64,000 nt of DNA from Polytrichum commune (Eukaryota > Streptophyta > Polytrichopsida > Polytrichales > Polytrichaceae), in assembly GCA_950295325.1 (NCBI GenBank), contig OX485805.1, positions 58,812,283-58,876,282 of the forward strand, written 5' to 3'. Both the position numbers and the translations under genes were made by a program. The notes under the pieces were generated by a model. That model was not told the DNA's origin. It was given only the letters and a program-made list of their open reading frames with translations, and did no database searches. Positions 11,222 through 24,234 of the stretch are shown in pieces. The stretch's first letter is position 1. Each line of letters begins with the position of its first letter.

Positions 11222-12584
11222 AGTTTCGTTCTCCTCAATTTACCAATTCAAACTTCAACATCAATCTGTGCCAACCTCAATTCAATTCACCTTCAAGACC
11301 TAAATAGCTCGTAACATCCTTGTAAGATATGTGAATGTTATGCAATTGTTTTTCTTAATTAGACCCCTATATTTGATAGGTATGTGGTTCAATGAGGATC
11401 AAAAAACAAACATCATAAAGACACGTGTTTAAACAAATTGGATTACATTTTCAAATATTAATAACTTCTCTATATTCAATAGTGAAGACAGTTGGTAGGA
11501 CTATGTTTTAATTTATGATATTAACAAACATGCATTTTTGATAACCATAATGTGCAATAGAGATCATATCTCATCACAACCTCATCTCACCTCACACCTT
11601 CCTTGAGTGCAACTTTAACTTCTACTTCAACATCAATCTCACATGAACCTTAGCTCCACACAAACCACACTAAGTGTTTCCCCCCACCCCTCAACAACTT
11701 TGCTAATGTGGCCATTGAAGCCAAGGTGGAGAGGGTTATACAAACAAAAGTCTAAACTTAGAGAGGGGACCCACCCATGTGGAAGAGGAGGCATGACACC
11801 CTAAAGCATGGCTTCATAAAGAATGACAAAAGAACCGAGCACAATATTAATTTTTGAATCTCCATGAATGAAACAAGTAAATTTTTTCATTTAATCTCTA
11901 TGAAAAAAAATAAAAATGAAATTGATTTTAGAGTCTGGGAAACCAAAAACCTTTTGGGATTAAAATGCATCATATTGATGTCAAACCGACATATTCCTTG
12001 AAGTGGCATGTGTGATAACCTTTGTGAGATATAGACTAATAATTGCTTGATGGTCCAATTAAGAGAAAAGCTTGAGACTATTACATTTTCATAAAGTGAT
12101 TGGAAATTTCAATAGTAAATTTATTTTACTCATTTCATGACGAGTCTGGATGGAGGAAATGACCAACGGTAAGTTCATCACTCGTTAAGGTCCCAGGAAC
12201 CGACCGCTGGTCGTCAACAAATTTCAGCCGTCGGAAGGGTGGTGCTCCAGAGCCTTCTAGCACCTGCTTCTTCAGCTTCTTTTCTCCACCATAGCTTCCA
12301 CCACGACTTACAGCTCTTCATTTTCTGCACACTCATAGGCCGGTGGCGTACGTGATCACCAAGTTTTGTGTCTCTGAACGCAGCGGCTTCGCAGAACTAC
12401 TTACTGCAGAAAAAAATCTACGAAATTTGGTGCACAATTTAGGGAATTCTCGTTGCCGGTTGTTTAGGGTTTCTGTTGAAGGGAGCAAATTGTTGTGACA
12501 CTTGCGCGAAGAGAGTGCGTGGATTTGGTTTGGTTTGCATTTCTGCGGTGTTGTGGGAGTCGTTGCAGAGGTTGGAGTTTCGCT
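11222..12584. other. Upstream flank of the FES1-like gene
   Basis: 11,222-12,120 shows no gene or clear repeat. From about 12,200 the composition becomes less AT-rich and CT-rich ('cttcttcagcttcttttctcc'), as in a plant 5' untranslated leader. The transcription start is probably in 12,200-12,480, but no convincing TATA box or perfect heat-shock element was found by eye. Confidence 0.4.
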
Positions 12585-14927
12585 ATGGACGGTTTGGGAC
12601 CAGATTGGAAAGGTCTGCTCAAATGGAGCGTGGCCAACAGCGATGGCACTCACCCGCCTCGAGAACTCAGGTTTGGTTTATACCATTCGATTACAGATCC
12701 GAATTATGAATTCTGGTTGCTTCTGAAGAGTCTCTGAGCTGATATCTACATTGATAGGGCTTGTCAGAAATTGCAAAGATCTGAAGAGGATAATTAGGTG
12801 TAGCAGGATTTGAGGACATTTAAAATCTTGTCTTCATATACAGGTGCAAAGTGCAGGTTTTCAGCGACTGTGTTTGTGTTAAGTGATTGCAGTGAGGAGG
12901 ACAAGAAGTGGTTTGCAGAGGCCATGCAGGCACAGACCGTGGATGTAATAAAGCGGATGAAGGAGATATCGATGGTGATGAATATGCCTACAGAGGTTCT
13001 TCAGTCTCAAGGTGTCTCAATTGAAGAACTTCAAGGTGAGGTTTTGGAACTTAATTTTGCACTTTGGTTAGCGTTCAGGGTTTAGGCTAAGAAGATGTTG
13101 GAAATTCACAGCACGAGGTCGGTGAAATTGATTGTGAATTGATTTCTGATATAGAATGGATGTAGTTGAAGGTCCACTGTAGGATGACCACTCTTTGTTT
13201 AGATCGGTAGTGGCGTGGACCGCAACTGTGGTTAAGATGATACGATGGGATGTGAGGGGGAAAACTTAAGAACCCACATGGTCTTCTGCTTATTGCTTTT
13301 TTCCCCTGTTTCCGGCAAGCAGGCATGTTGGAGGAGCTCCAGGAGCATGTGGAGTCCATCGATATGGCAAATGGTACGTCTGACCTTTGAATGCTGTGAG
13401 CTTGGTGTTATGAAGTGTCTGGGTGAATGTGCTTGTAGAGTTTAGCTCTTATTTATTACCTGTTGACATCAAGAGGTTGTCAAGTCTTCTACTGGACGTA
13501 GGGGTCTGAAATCACTCAGCAACTTCCAGTTCCGATGTTTAGACATAAGCTTATTCATCTCCTTAGTCTGTATTTGGTGGAATGGGTTCTTTGTAGTTCT
13601 GATTACATTGCTTTGCAGTTTGACCTGTTTTTGTTTGCTTGGGGTCATGATCTGGAATTGTAAAGTACTGGTTTGTATAGATTATAATTGCAGATCTGGT
13701 TAAAGATACTTGTCTAGGTTTCAGTCTTTGATACTGACTTTGAAACAACAGATCTGCATGCCATTGGAGGCCTCATCCCTCTGCTGAATTACCTGAAAAA
13801 TCCACATCCTGGAATTAGGTCACGAGCAGCAGAGGTTGTTAGCACTATCGTACAAAACAACCCTAAAAGTCAGCAACAAGTCATGGACTGCAAGGGCCTG
13901 GAGGCGTTGCTTACAAATTTCACTCTGGATGAGGATATTACTGTGCGAACAAAAGCTTTGGGTGCTATTTCATGTATGTGACCCTCCCTGAAGCTTACCT
14001 GCAACATTCACTAATATGAGGTCTTTTCTGAATTTGTCTTGAAAGGTCTTGTTGTGCAGTAGGAAGAGAAATCTGCGTGCACTGAGAGTATATTGTAGTT
14101 CTAATGTTCCACAATTACTTTGTTGGTGCAGCTCTTATAAGGCACAACAAGGCTGCAACAAATGCTTTCCGTCTTTCTAATGGGTATGCTGGACTAAGAG
14201 ATGCTCTTTCATCAGAGGATCCTAGATTCCAAAGGTACTACATCACCTCAAGTGCTTTATAATGATTCAAACTAAGATATTTCCTCTAGAGCAACCGATT
14301 TGATTACTGTTTCCAAGTGAATGCTTGTGATTTGCATTGGACCAAGATTACAAAGGAAAACTTTGTGTCTATTGCAGAAATATTTACGTATTTTACATTG
14401 GTGAATGCAGGAAAGCATTACAAGTTATGCAATATCTGCTCCAGGAAAATCCAAAAGACCATAATGTTGCTACACAGCTTGGATTTGTTCGTTCATTGAC
14501 AAGCTTGGCAAATAGTTCAGACTTGGATTTGCGGCAAGCTGCTCTCCAAGCCCTAGTAGAAATTGTTCAAAATCAAGCAACTGGCCAAAGCTCAGGGAAG
14601 GCTGATGACACTACTCAACTGAAGGATGTCGTGAGCAGGCGGATAGAAGAAATTAAAGGGCTTAGCCAGGAGGATTTAGCATCTGTGAAAGAAGAACGGC
14701 ACTTAGTAGACTCCCTTTGGCAACTTTTATACAATGAACCATCTCAATTGAGACAGGAGGGCTTACTAGTTTTGCCAGAGGATGATCAAACCCCTCCTGA
14801 CATTGCGAGCCGCAAGTTTGGGCCAGGTTTGAGAGCAGCCAGAGACTTTCCTCCCCATCAGCCTTCTAGTGGAAAAGATGAATCAGAAAGTGGGCAAGGG
14901 AAACCGCCTTTGCTGCTTGGTGCTTGA
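12585..14927 (+). CDS. FES1A: FES1-like Hsp70 nucleotide-exchange factor
   Basis: Six exons: 12585-12670, 12893-13035, 13323-13373, 13752-13973, 14132-14234 and 14411-14927. All introns are GT-AG and the phases agree, giving 373 residues against about 360 for Arabidopsis Fes1A. The N-terminus GPDWKGLLKWSVANSDGT is the Fes1 signature; EELQEHVESIDMAND (about 80-94) joins it to the armadillo-like repeats (about 95-270) with GGLIPLLNYLKN and ALGAISSLIRHNK. The C-terminus KPPLLLGA resembles the conserved KLLGP end. By family knowledge the protein is cytosolic, binds the Hsp70 nucleotide-binding domain, promotes ADP release and supports acquired thermotolerance. Which FES1 paralogue (A, B or C) it is cannot be proved; the long C-terminal part and the end motif favour A. 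All expected elements are present and no lesion is seen. Confidence 0.95.
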
Positions 14928-16693
14928 TGTATTGAGTCTTGATGGAACCAGTCTCAACCATCTTGGGGAGATGCTTATCGCTGCTGATCAGATTGACAGA
15001 CAGAATGTGGACTGCTGGGAATCTGACATGCTGTGGAATGTACATAGGCTTCAAAGGCATTAAATGCCTGGATGCTCATCGAAAAGTATGTCTAATGCAT
15101 TCAAAACATCTCAAAGCCACTCAAAGTAAGCTGGTTTTGATTGTTCTGGTAATCACTAGATGTGTTGATTAGGTACCATGCTCTTTGTGTTGATTTTGTA
15201 GGGTGTCACTCAAATTGTATCTATTGAAAAGATTACAATCAGAGTTCCTTCACTACTAGGAAGAGATGGTTGCATGTTGCAATCTGACACATCACCAGAA
15301 AGTACTCATCCTCATCCAAACTTTGATGAACTAAGATCTCTCAGGAATGTTTGTTTGTTTAAACTTTGATTTAACATTGTCATATGAATGTAGGGTTTAT
15401 GCATCTGTTTTTGAGAATCTTAATAATCTGATGCACTTTGAATGAAAACCTCTCCAACTTTTGCTACCAAGGTCTAGAAATATCATGACGCCAACATTAA
15501 AGCTTTAATACGAATAGGCAACCTTAAAATATGTATGTGGGCGTAAAATGGACACTTAAAGCTCTGCACCAACTGACTTCTCCAAAGATGTTAAACAATG
15601 CTCAATGCATGATCAGTACAAGCCTACAAGATGATTAGCAAATCCAAATTGAGACCATAATACTCCTTCATTATAAAAGTGTAGATGTGATCATATATGT
15701 GAACTCTAAAGTCTAGAATAATTAAATGTTTTTGAGCATGTTACTCTAGATGCTATAAACCCTTAAACTTCACTAGAAGCCTGAGTGCCTGACCACAAAT
15801 TTCATGTTTTTTGGTTGATTGACTTACCTATGTCCAAAAGTGATGGAACTTTAGCACAATGTGCCCTTGATCTTCAACCATGCAAAGTACCAAACTATTT
15901 TGACATCGGAGTTGGTATGTGCCCATGGTAATTTTTCAATGCCATATTCTTGCACTATCATTTCCCCTTGATGCAACTTTTTGCTAAAACACAAGGCTAG
16001 GAAAGCATGCATCAACTACACCATGATTTGGGCAAACCAACCCATACACTCGTTCTTTATTGGATGCCTAAACCCTTGCCTCCAAGGGACTAGTGTGCGG
16101 GTTGGTTCGCCCCAGCCCTACCAAATTCGTTGCAAGCCCTTCCAAAAAAATTCACAATATATGGGAATCACATAATTCAAAGCCTAAATTATGAGGTATG
16201 TACTTTCTAGAGGTTCCATAAAAACTTGGTTTTATCTTTAATGGATGTTCTCATGTCATCTATCTAAAGAAATAAAGCTTGCAAAAGTTTATATTCAAGT
16301 GTTGCCATTGATGCCACCTTGCATTGTTTTTACTATTAGCTTCCACATGTTGCCACTTGGATGGCTAAAACTTTTTCTACATATTCAAGACTCTATAGTT
16401 GTCCAATCTGTAGGGTGAGAAAATGTCTTAGGGTTTGCACTCAATGTTAGAATCAGGAATCACATGCATGCATGACCATGAAATTATCATCCCTAACATA
16501 CAAGATTTTCCCCTCTTGAAAATGATACATGTACAAATATGTAGTTGGGAAATCCCCTTCAATACATACGTAAGTGAAAAATAAATAAATTATATAGACC
16601 CAATCGTATGTATAAGCCAAAATGGTCATGCGGAAAATATGGTTAAAATACTCTTAGCAGGACATATTCATTTATCATTGATAAATCACCTTG
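14928..16693. other. FES1 3' flank and gene-free DNA
   Basis: The first few hundred bases after the stop codon are likely 3' untranslated sequence: less AT-rich, with short frames that are not conserved. Beyond about 15,400 no gene or repeat end is recognisable. Confidence 0.4.
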
Positions 16694-16862
16694 TCATAAC
16701 ATTATTCAGATTCATAACAATGTTTTGTGGGACTGATAGAATTCCACATAATATTCCTGGATATTCCCCACATTCAGTTTAAATGTGGGGAATATCCAGG
16801 AATATCTTGTGGAATATTGTCAGTTACTCAAAACACTATTATGGATCTGAATAATATTATGA
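16694..16862. repeat. Long inverted repeat (fold-back, MITE or young MIRNA-like)
   Basis: Two arms of about 80 bp surround a 7-base loop at 16,775-16,781. The inner part is perfect: TTCCTGGATATTCCCCACATT (21 bases ending 16,774) pairs with its complement starting 16,782. Pairing continues outward through 'attccaca', 'actga', 'tgttttg', 'cataa' and 'attattcagat' with scattered mismatches. The outer ends fade with no clear TSD. A fold-back MITE is the simpler reading; a recently formed microRNA precursor has the same look. Confidence 0.85.
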
Positions 16863-19402
16863 TAGATTACCCACTTCAACATAATTGACTATTAGCCTAA
16901 AGGTAGAAATACAAGTAGGATTATATGAATTATATGCCTAGTATATTTGCAAAGCTAGAATAAAAAATATCCATGCCTTATGTATATATTTTTAACTACT
17001 AGCCACAATTAATACCCATTTTATGTACCCACGCGATTCCGTATGGGCCACATTGAGTGCACTTCCCACAAGAAATGTTGATTCTTTTTGAAATCATTAA
17101 GTTTGGGCAAGATTTGGGATGTTTTGGGCGTGGGAAGTTAGGGGTTAAACACGATTTGTTTGTGTTCTTTCCTAGATCCACACCTAACCACACACCGCTC
17201 ATATATAGGTGGGCAATTAAGATATGAAACCAAATTAGGTTTACTTATTCAAAGGGTACTTGTTATGTGATAAATGAGTTTAGGTCCTACGTTTCTTGTA
17301 AGTTGTTCATTCATGCATAACCTTGCCGTGCACATATCTTGCAAGACTCAAACTATACATCATATGTATTATGGTAGCCTGGCCCCTGAACACATTCAAG
17401 CCCCTCATCTTTCCTAGCATTGCAACAATTAACAGAAATTCACCTTTTGTCATGGCCAATTTCTAGAAAGGGTCCTAAAAATAAAATAGAATGAGTCTCC
17501 ATTCTATGAAAAATAGAATAAAATCTATTATTATCATTTCCAAAAGCGTAGGATGCAATATCCATAATCATCTAATCAAAAAGCTCAAAACCTTCACAAG
17601 ATCTCAAAAATCTCAAAATCCCATTTAGTGGTGTGAGAAACTATTGTACAGTTTGTACCATATCTCCACTTAATACATGTCTTATGTGTTCCCCGACTAG
17701 CGACACTTGACAAAAAGGATCCACTGGTGCTTGATGAAAGATTGGACTTATTAATGAGTGCTATAATAAAATGCACAAGGCGGGATTATTGACTTGTTTG
17801 GTTTTAAGCACTTGAATGAATTGTTGGTTGTATGTAATAAGTTGCAAGTGGAAAAGGCATGTTCATTACTTGCAGATAAGACCTGATGAAAATATAGGTA
17901 TCCAAGGAAGAGTCCATCCTTGGGGGAAAAAGAGATATGGAAATCTTCTTAAAAAGTAGATCTCAAAATTTTCATAGAAGTCAATTTTAGAAATTTTATG
18001 AATAGTAGGTTTCAAAAAATTTCTAGTAATGCAAATTTCATAATCTTATGAAAATAGACATTAGAATCTTTGGAGAAGTAGATGCTAGAGTTTTCTTTTC
18101 TAATAAATTTGAGAAACTTGTTATGTAGTAGATTCTAGAAACTACATTAAATGTAGACTCTGGAAAATTCTCATGGCTTGGATTCTAGAAACTCTTGGAG
18201 ATTGCTTAGAACTCTATGTAAGGATTTTTTTGAACATTTCTAAGAACTCTGAGAGTTTTTTCGCGTCTTTCATTTTCATCTAGTTTCATTTTTTTAATGC
18301 ACTTCATCCAAATTTTGATTTCACCCAAAGTTTTTAGTTTCACCTAGTTTCCAACTTCATCTAGTTTCTAGTATTTTTATTCTTAGTCCGCAGTCCATAG
18401 TTTGCACTCCCTCAAAAACTTTCCTACATTTTCCTTAGCATTTGCCCCAAATTTTTCCATAATTCTCTCAAAAATTCCCAGTGTTTTAGAAGTTCCTCAG
18501 AAGTTTCTCAAAATGGCATCAAATAGTCAACTGCATTATGCATTATGCATTCCTAAAATTCCTTTATAATTTCAAGATTTCATTAAACATTCATCAGAAT
18601 CCATGGGAAGTTCATTCTTGGTTTACATGTTAATATCATGGTAGTATAGTTTTATAGAAGGTTTGGTTTCATAGCATTAATCAACAATATGGGCCCTTTG
18701 AATTTTACAGTGGGATACTAGGAGCTTAGTTTAAATATGAATCTCCCTGCGCAACTTTTCAAGCATCCGATTGTTATATTTTAAGGGCCCATAGAATGTG
18801 AGCTGAATGCTGAGTAATGTTATGTTTTCATAATTATTAAAAAATATGCCAAATTATTTTGATAATTGTTGAAAATATGAAAATTAGTAAATACCTAAGG
18901 ATAGTAGATATGAAGCATGTGTGATATTGAGATGGTGAGGATGAGGTTTGCTTAAGCTATGGTTACGACCAAAAAGACTTTACTAATTTGGAAGCTAAGT
19001 GAGTATAACAAACCCTGGTGGCATTGCTTGTGACACTTTTATGTTGTTGGCCATGCCATCTTGTTTTACTTTGCAAGTGAGGATGTCAAAATATCAAACA
19101 TGCCCCAAATGTCGCAATTGCAAAGTTACTAGGGTATGGCCATGGGTCCCTGAGAGGGACGTAGCAATACCCGTCATCGCCCATCTTATCGATTGTACTT
19201 GGCACTCGGATGTGAGGACACGTGTACGTACCACGTGTACGCCATCCCATTCTTTTCACCCCTCGCTCTCCCTCTGTCGGCCTCGTCTTCGCTTGCTTCC
19301 CAGTTGCTAAAATCTGTCTTGCAATTCGAAGAATTTTCTTACCAAAGTCTGTTTTGCACTACAGTGTTACTTGCTCAAACATTCATCTCTCGCCACCAGA
19401 TC
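16863..19402. other. Gene-free AT-rich stretch
   Basis: 17,930-18,240 contains loosely repeated phrases such as 'gtagattctagaaact', 'tagaaattttatgaa' and 'agaatctttggaga', a decayed short-period repeat. No protein or RNA gene is recognised elsewhere. The last ~200 bases (from about 19,190) turn GC-richer and probably hold the promoter of the next gene. Confidence 0.45.
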
Positions 19403-19407
19403 AGGTG

Positions 19408-19409
<2 letters not shown>

Positions 19410-19453
<44 letters not shown>
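19410..19453. repeat. (CT)22 microsatellite
   Basis: An uninterrupted CT run of 44 bases lies about 410 bp upstream of the ATG at 19,863. CT/GA runs are common in plant 5' leaders. A GT at 19,405 and an AG at 19,803-19,804 could bound a 5'-leader intron that contains the run, but this is inference. Confidence 0.97.
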
Positions 19454-19455
<2 letters not shown>

Positions 19456-19862
19456 GAAACCTGAGATATCCATGCTGTCTCACCTTCCAAGCTTCTTGAA
19501 TGTGATTCATGTGACTTTCTCTTCGGCCGGCACATTCTGGAGCTCAGATTTCTCCGTTCCCACTGAATCATCTCTTTACCATATAGGTTAAGTTGGAATA
19601 CTAAATTCATGAGAAAATTGGGTCACGCTTGAGCCAGCCGGCTACCTGGGTCACACTGGTGGCCGGCAGGCAATGTTTTAAGAATTCAAATCATGCGTTT
19701 CTTAGGTAGCTAATTCGAAGTATTATATTTATTAGTTTTCTTTGCATTGCAGGATCGAAGAAGTGGTTGCTCAGAGAACTAATCTGTGTTTCTTTCAACT
19801 GCAGGATCTGAGGAGAGTCATTATAATTTTGTGACTGTAAGATTGTTAAGTTGTCAGCAACC

Positions 19863-21069
19863 ATGGCTATGGCTTTCAGAAGCGGAAGGGGTTTCGCGTT
19901 GCTACATAAGAATCTAAAGAGATGCAAGATCCATGGAGCGGGGGCGAGTCTGGTGGATGAGACCCGGGGATCGGGGCCGGTGTGTGGCCCGGAGAATGAT
20001 CCCGCGACGAAAGGCAGCACGCCCGATGATGGCCGTGCGGACGACGTGCACATGACGGAGCCCAAGGAGATCACGAAGCAGAAAGTTGCCAAGGCGCAAC
20101 AAGAGCCTGAGGGATTGCAGGTCAGTGCGCAAGTTTGTTACTTGCCACCACCAACTCCTGAGTTGGTTGTCAGTTAATAAATAATATTTGTTGCAAAATG
20201 AGCCGAGCGGAGCCGAGCCCTTTGTACATGTGTGAATCATTTATTTTCTCCTGTCTGCATTGCTCATGTTGCTTGTATGCTTGAAAATCTGGCGTCATGG
20301 TTATAATCTGTGCAACCCGAAACCCCTGATGCAAATTCTGGGAAATTGGGATGTGAGATATAAAGAATTGAAGATGATAGAATTGAAAAGAATAGAAAAT
20401 TTGGTACTGAACACAATGTGGTCAATGACTTAGGGTAGCGTTGTCAGAGTTTTTAAATTTCAAGAAATTCTATATTCAGGGCTTTTTAAAAATGTTGAAG
20501 CATGTGGTGAATGACACAGGGACTCTTACTACATTGATTGTTCAAGGTTCAACGATTTTCTTTTTGGATTAAAATTGTGCCACTAATCTCTGCTGCAGCT
20601 TCCTGAAATTGTGTCCACTGCATTGCCCATTTGATCACATCCTGTGGTGTGAGAGCAGGAAAACTTGAATTTGGTAGACATGTCAGGAGAACTTTAAGGT
20701 GATTGATGTGGCAGATTTATTGAATTTTGGGTCCTATTTTTCTTGTTGGTGTAGGGGAACAATGTTATGTGAAAAACATCTCATACATTATTTTATTAAC
20801 TGTAGGAAACCAGAACATGTATAGGTGGCTTTAATTAATGTCAATCAATGCAGGGGGAGAAGTTGATGCCAGGTTTCGATGCCCCAATCAATAAAGACGC
20901 AAAACCACAGCACACAACTATTGATCGTGGTGCAAAATATCATACATATGCAATGTACGTAGACAAGCATCGCAGATTTTTCACCTCATCCCCCTCCTCC
21001 CAACTTCAAGTGACCCCCCAGAAAACAGACGCAGATAGAAGCAAGGTTGCAAATCTGCCTTTGGTCTAA
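19863..21069 (+). CDS. Two-exon gene of unknown function
   Basis: Exon 1 is 19863-20120 (86 codons, ends in-phase at CAG|GTCAGT). Exon 2 starts at 20854 after TCAATGCAG and reads to a stop at 21067-21069, giving 157 residues. I do not recognise the family. The N-terminus MAMAFRSGRGFALLHKNLKR is basic, with serine and few acidic residues, like an organelle (mitochondrial) targeting peptide. The middle is polar and probably disordered (GPENDPATKGSTPDDGRADD). Exon 2 has a motif-like stretch, GEKLMPGFDAPINKDAKP, then HTTIDRGAKYHTYAMYVDKH. An alternative donor at 21046 (GCAAG|GTTGCA) joined to an acceptor at 21,181-21,183 would replace the tail VANLPLV by KFW and stop. The good ATG context (ACCATGG), clean splice sites and upstream CT-rich leader support a real gene. 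Confidence 0.7.
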
Positions 21070-23700
21070 TACTTTTTCATGTATTCTCAATCATTTAAAA
21101 ATTATTCTAGGTGCATATCTTGAGCTATCAGATGCTGAAGTGTGTGTATTTAATTATTTCTATTTGTATTTTAATTTCTTCAGAAGTTCTGGTGATTTAT
21201 GGTGATGAACAGGTGAAATTGAAGGATGGGCTTATAACCTGGGAGACGCAGGATGGGTCAACGACGTGGGTTTGGTGGAAGGCCTCAGCAACATTTCCTG
21301 GCCACTTTGGTGTATTCCGGGCCAAACCTGAGGACACCAAGGGCATGTCTAGCTAGACAATCACAAAGCAACTGTCCACTCCAGGCAGCAAATTTGGTAA
21401 GAGGCGAGAAAAAAAAATTGAATGTTGCAGTAATGCACGTGCAGATGCATGAGAGGATTGTGCACTGTAGAAATATGGATAGATTATCTTCGTAAACAAG
21501 GATGGCGTCTTGCATCACACAGAAGTTTCTGAAATACGATGAGATTTCTCAGTGGGGAAAGTTTTTGGAGTCCTGTGGAGGATTGATATTTATTGATTGG
21601 AATGGGCATAAATTGTCTTCTGACTGCTGGTTGTTTTCTGGTTGATGGAAGCTTGATTGTAGTATGAAGTTAATGTAGTGGCAAGCAATGGCTCTCCTCT
21701 TGATAAGTGAAATCAATCCTTGGAGGAGAATCTGAGCATATTCATCAAGGGGTCAATATGTGGACATGTGATCATATGTCAGTATATCCATTTTACACGT
21801 AATTTTTTGTGAGCATTCTGGAAGACATTGCAAGACTTGAGGAAATGGCTGGTGATTTCTGAATCAAAAGTGCTCATCATCAAAGATATGTTAAAGGTCA
21901 GTTGTGTAAGTCTCTAGCATGACCACCCATGAGGACTTCATTGGAGGTTGTTCTATGATTCACAAACTTTTGTCTGCATGAAAGAGATTGAGCACCTTCT
22001 TGAAGTCTGTTGTGGAAGAGCTCTAGTTTTTCTTTGTAGGGTTTTGTTGTACACAACAAACCATTGTGATTCTTTCAATCTTAATCTGACAATTTTATCT
22101 GCTTTATATGGTTGAGCACTCAAAACATCTTCGGCATAGTGGTTCTGTGACCACTTCGTCTGTGATGTTTACTCACTATAATCTGTTCAAGCCAATTTTT
22201 GCATGCCATCAATTACATGAATCATGTGTGGCATGTGTGAAAAGGCTTGGAATGTTGGAATTTATCCACACGTACCATGCGTAATTCGTGGGAATGTTGT
22301 ACTTTTGTAAAGTGAGCCAAGGAAAGCTTGAATGTAAGGAGCCTTCCACGTTGCCCACCTCCTATGTGCAAGCACCCTTTCTAGTTGGCCCACTCCAAGG
22401 AATCCAAAGCCTCGGGAGATGACCAAATCTGTAGATTCCATGTTTCAAGAGTCAAACCTATCAAGATCTTTCTGGCATCCTTCCTACATCAGGTCAACAG
22501 TCCAAATGTTCCCGGCGGCAAGTGCAAATTCCTGTAAGTATTTTTGTTATACCCTTTCTTGTACTAGATAAAAAACTTGTGGATTCAGGGACTCTTAGTG
22601 CTTGCCTAACAAGCAATGCTATGGGTGGCCTCCGTACTCTTTTGATTTGCAAGCAACCAGCTCCTGAGCTGAGCACTGTAAACATATCTCACAAGTACAA
22701 AGTCTTAATTTGAGTACAACTGGGGTACAAATATCTGTTATATGAGCACTGCAAACATATCTCATACGTACAATGTCCTTAATTGGAAATCAATATCTAA
22801 CACCTACACTTACTTTTTGCCTGCGTGGTAGACATAGGAGAAATAACCTGTAAGTATTAGCGTGGTCGAGGATTGATCGTTAAGCCTTACTATATGATGC
22901 ATCAAACCATAACTCAAATCAATCCCATGTGACAGTAGCAAAACAAGATGTATCCTTCGAAGCTCATTACTCCATACAGTAAAGCCAGTCCGTCTAATAT
23001 GGCGGTTTGTGGTGACAGAGATTCTCTAATTTTGTTCTTCCTAAAATGTCCTTCAAGAAATAATTACCAATGTCAACACTGTTCTCAACCCTTTTGAATA
23101 GGCTCTTGTCAGGTGCACTATCTCCTAGGTATTCTGTCAATCTGGCCGGCGGATATTACTTACAAGAGCTGGTGGTTGAAAGCTTAGTTGGGAACAGTAG
23201 GAAGTCTGGGGGTGTGCCACGTGGTGAGCAAGTGTTGGAAGCTTAAGTGAGTTGAAGGAATGTGGGTGATGCGAGTACCAAAGAGCATAGGTAGGAGTGT
23301 CACATGATCATTGTATTTGTGCACGGACAGCTCCAGCTCTCTTTCTCTCCAACTCTACATGTCGGCGACCGCCACGGAACTTGCAGCCGTTACGCAGCAT
23401 GACCTCGCCTAGCTAGCTAGTACGGGCCACGACATTGGTGTTTCTAGTGTTTCAAAGGGAGTGAGAGAACTACATTGGTGTTCCTAGTTGCCACAGTGAA
23501 CATTTTTGTCAATTGTCAAGATAGCTGCACTGGTGACAATTATTGAAGTGATGCAGCCATATATCGATGATAACACAAAACTTCATCCAAAATTTTAATA
23601 AACATTTCTTCTTTTAGCGTCAATATTTGGTGACGAAGCGCTCAAAAAAATAAAAATAAAAATGCTGAGTAGGCGGACACCATGCACCAACAGCCATTTT
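21070..23700. other. 3' flank and gene-free DNA
   Basis: 21,070-22,100 probably includes 3' untranslated sequence of the two-exon gene. An 81-codon open frame at 21,111-21,356 (ending KPEDTKGMSS) overlaps it and could be an alternative last exon, but no conserved domain supports that. 22,100-23,700 shows nothing recognisable. Confidence 0.4.
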
Positions 23701-24110
23701 AGGGCGTAGGGCCTAGGGCCTAGAGTATGGTTTAAGGGATACTGCCTGTTTTCAAGGTGGTAGAATAGGTAGACTTGTAACGGGGGGGGGATAAATCAAG
23801 AGGAATGGGTTAATTACTTGTTGTTTTTAAGACAAGAAATGCAAGGTATTCTAAAACAATTTGTTGGAGGTGCATGATGTTTCTGATGGCAGGGCAATAA
23901 GTTGTTGAATATTCGTCAATTTTTGTATGGCACCTTGAAGACTGATGGTGATAATAATAGGTGGACAAACACTTCAGCCTTGGACTCGCATGAGTTACCA
24001 TGATGGTGAGAACATTATGTACATTACCATTAGGTACATTATGCAATTGTTGATTCCTTTGAGCCTTAATGAGTTGCCCCTGTAGGCCATAGAGTATAAC
24101 AAATACAATG
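23701..24110 (+). repeat. Diverged direct duplication, copy 1
   Basis: It shares with 24,235-24,620, in the same order, 'cctagagtatggtt', 'aatcaagagNaatgggtta', 'aaggNaatttgtt', 'agtaagttgttgaa', 'ttggactNgcatga' and 'ttgattccttNgaNcctt'. Spacing between copies is about 530 bp. Many substitutions and small gaps mark it as old. No termini or coding sequence are visible. Confidence 0.75.
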
Positions 24111-24234
24111 TAATATAGTACAATGTAAATGTTGGCTTATGTGGGAGCAAGCATGAGTGAAGAGCATCTTCGACTGTGAACTACTGTCTTCTTTCAGGGG
24201 TGAGCTCTAGCTAGGCAAGGTATGCGGGGCAGAC

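Noticed and set aside
12333-12653. 106-codon minus-strand frame over the FES1 leader and first exon
   Set aside because: It is antisense to a well-supported gene and has no recognisable domain.
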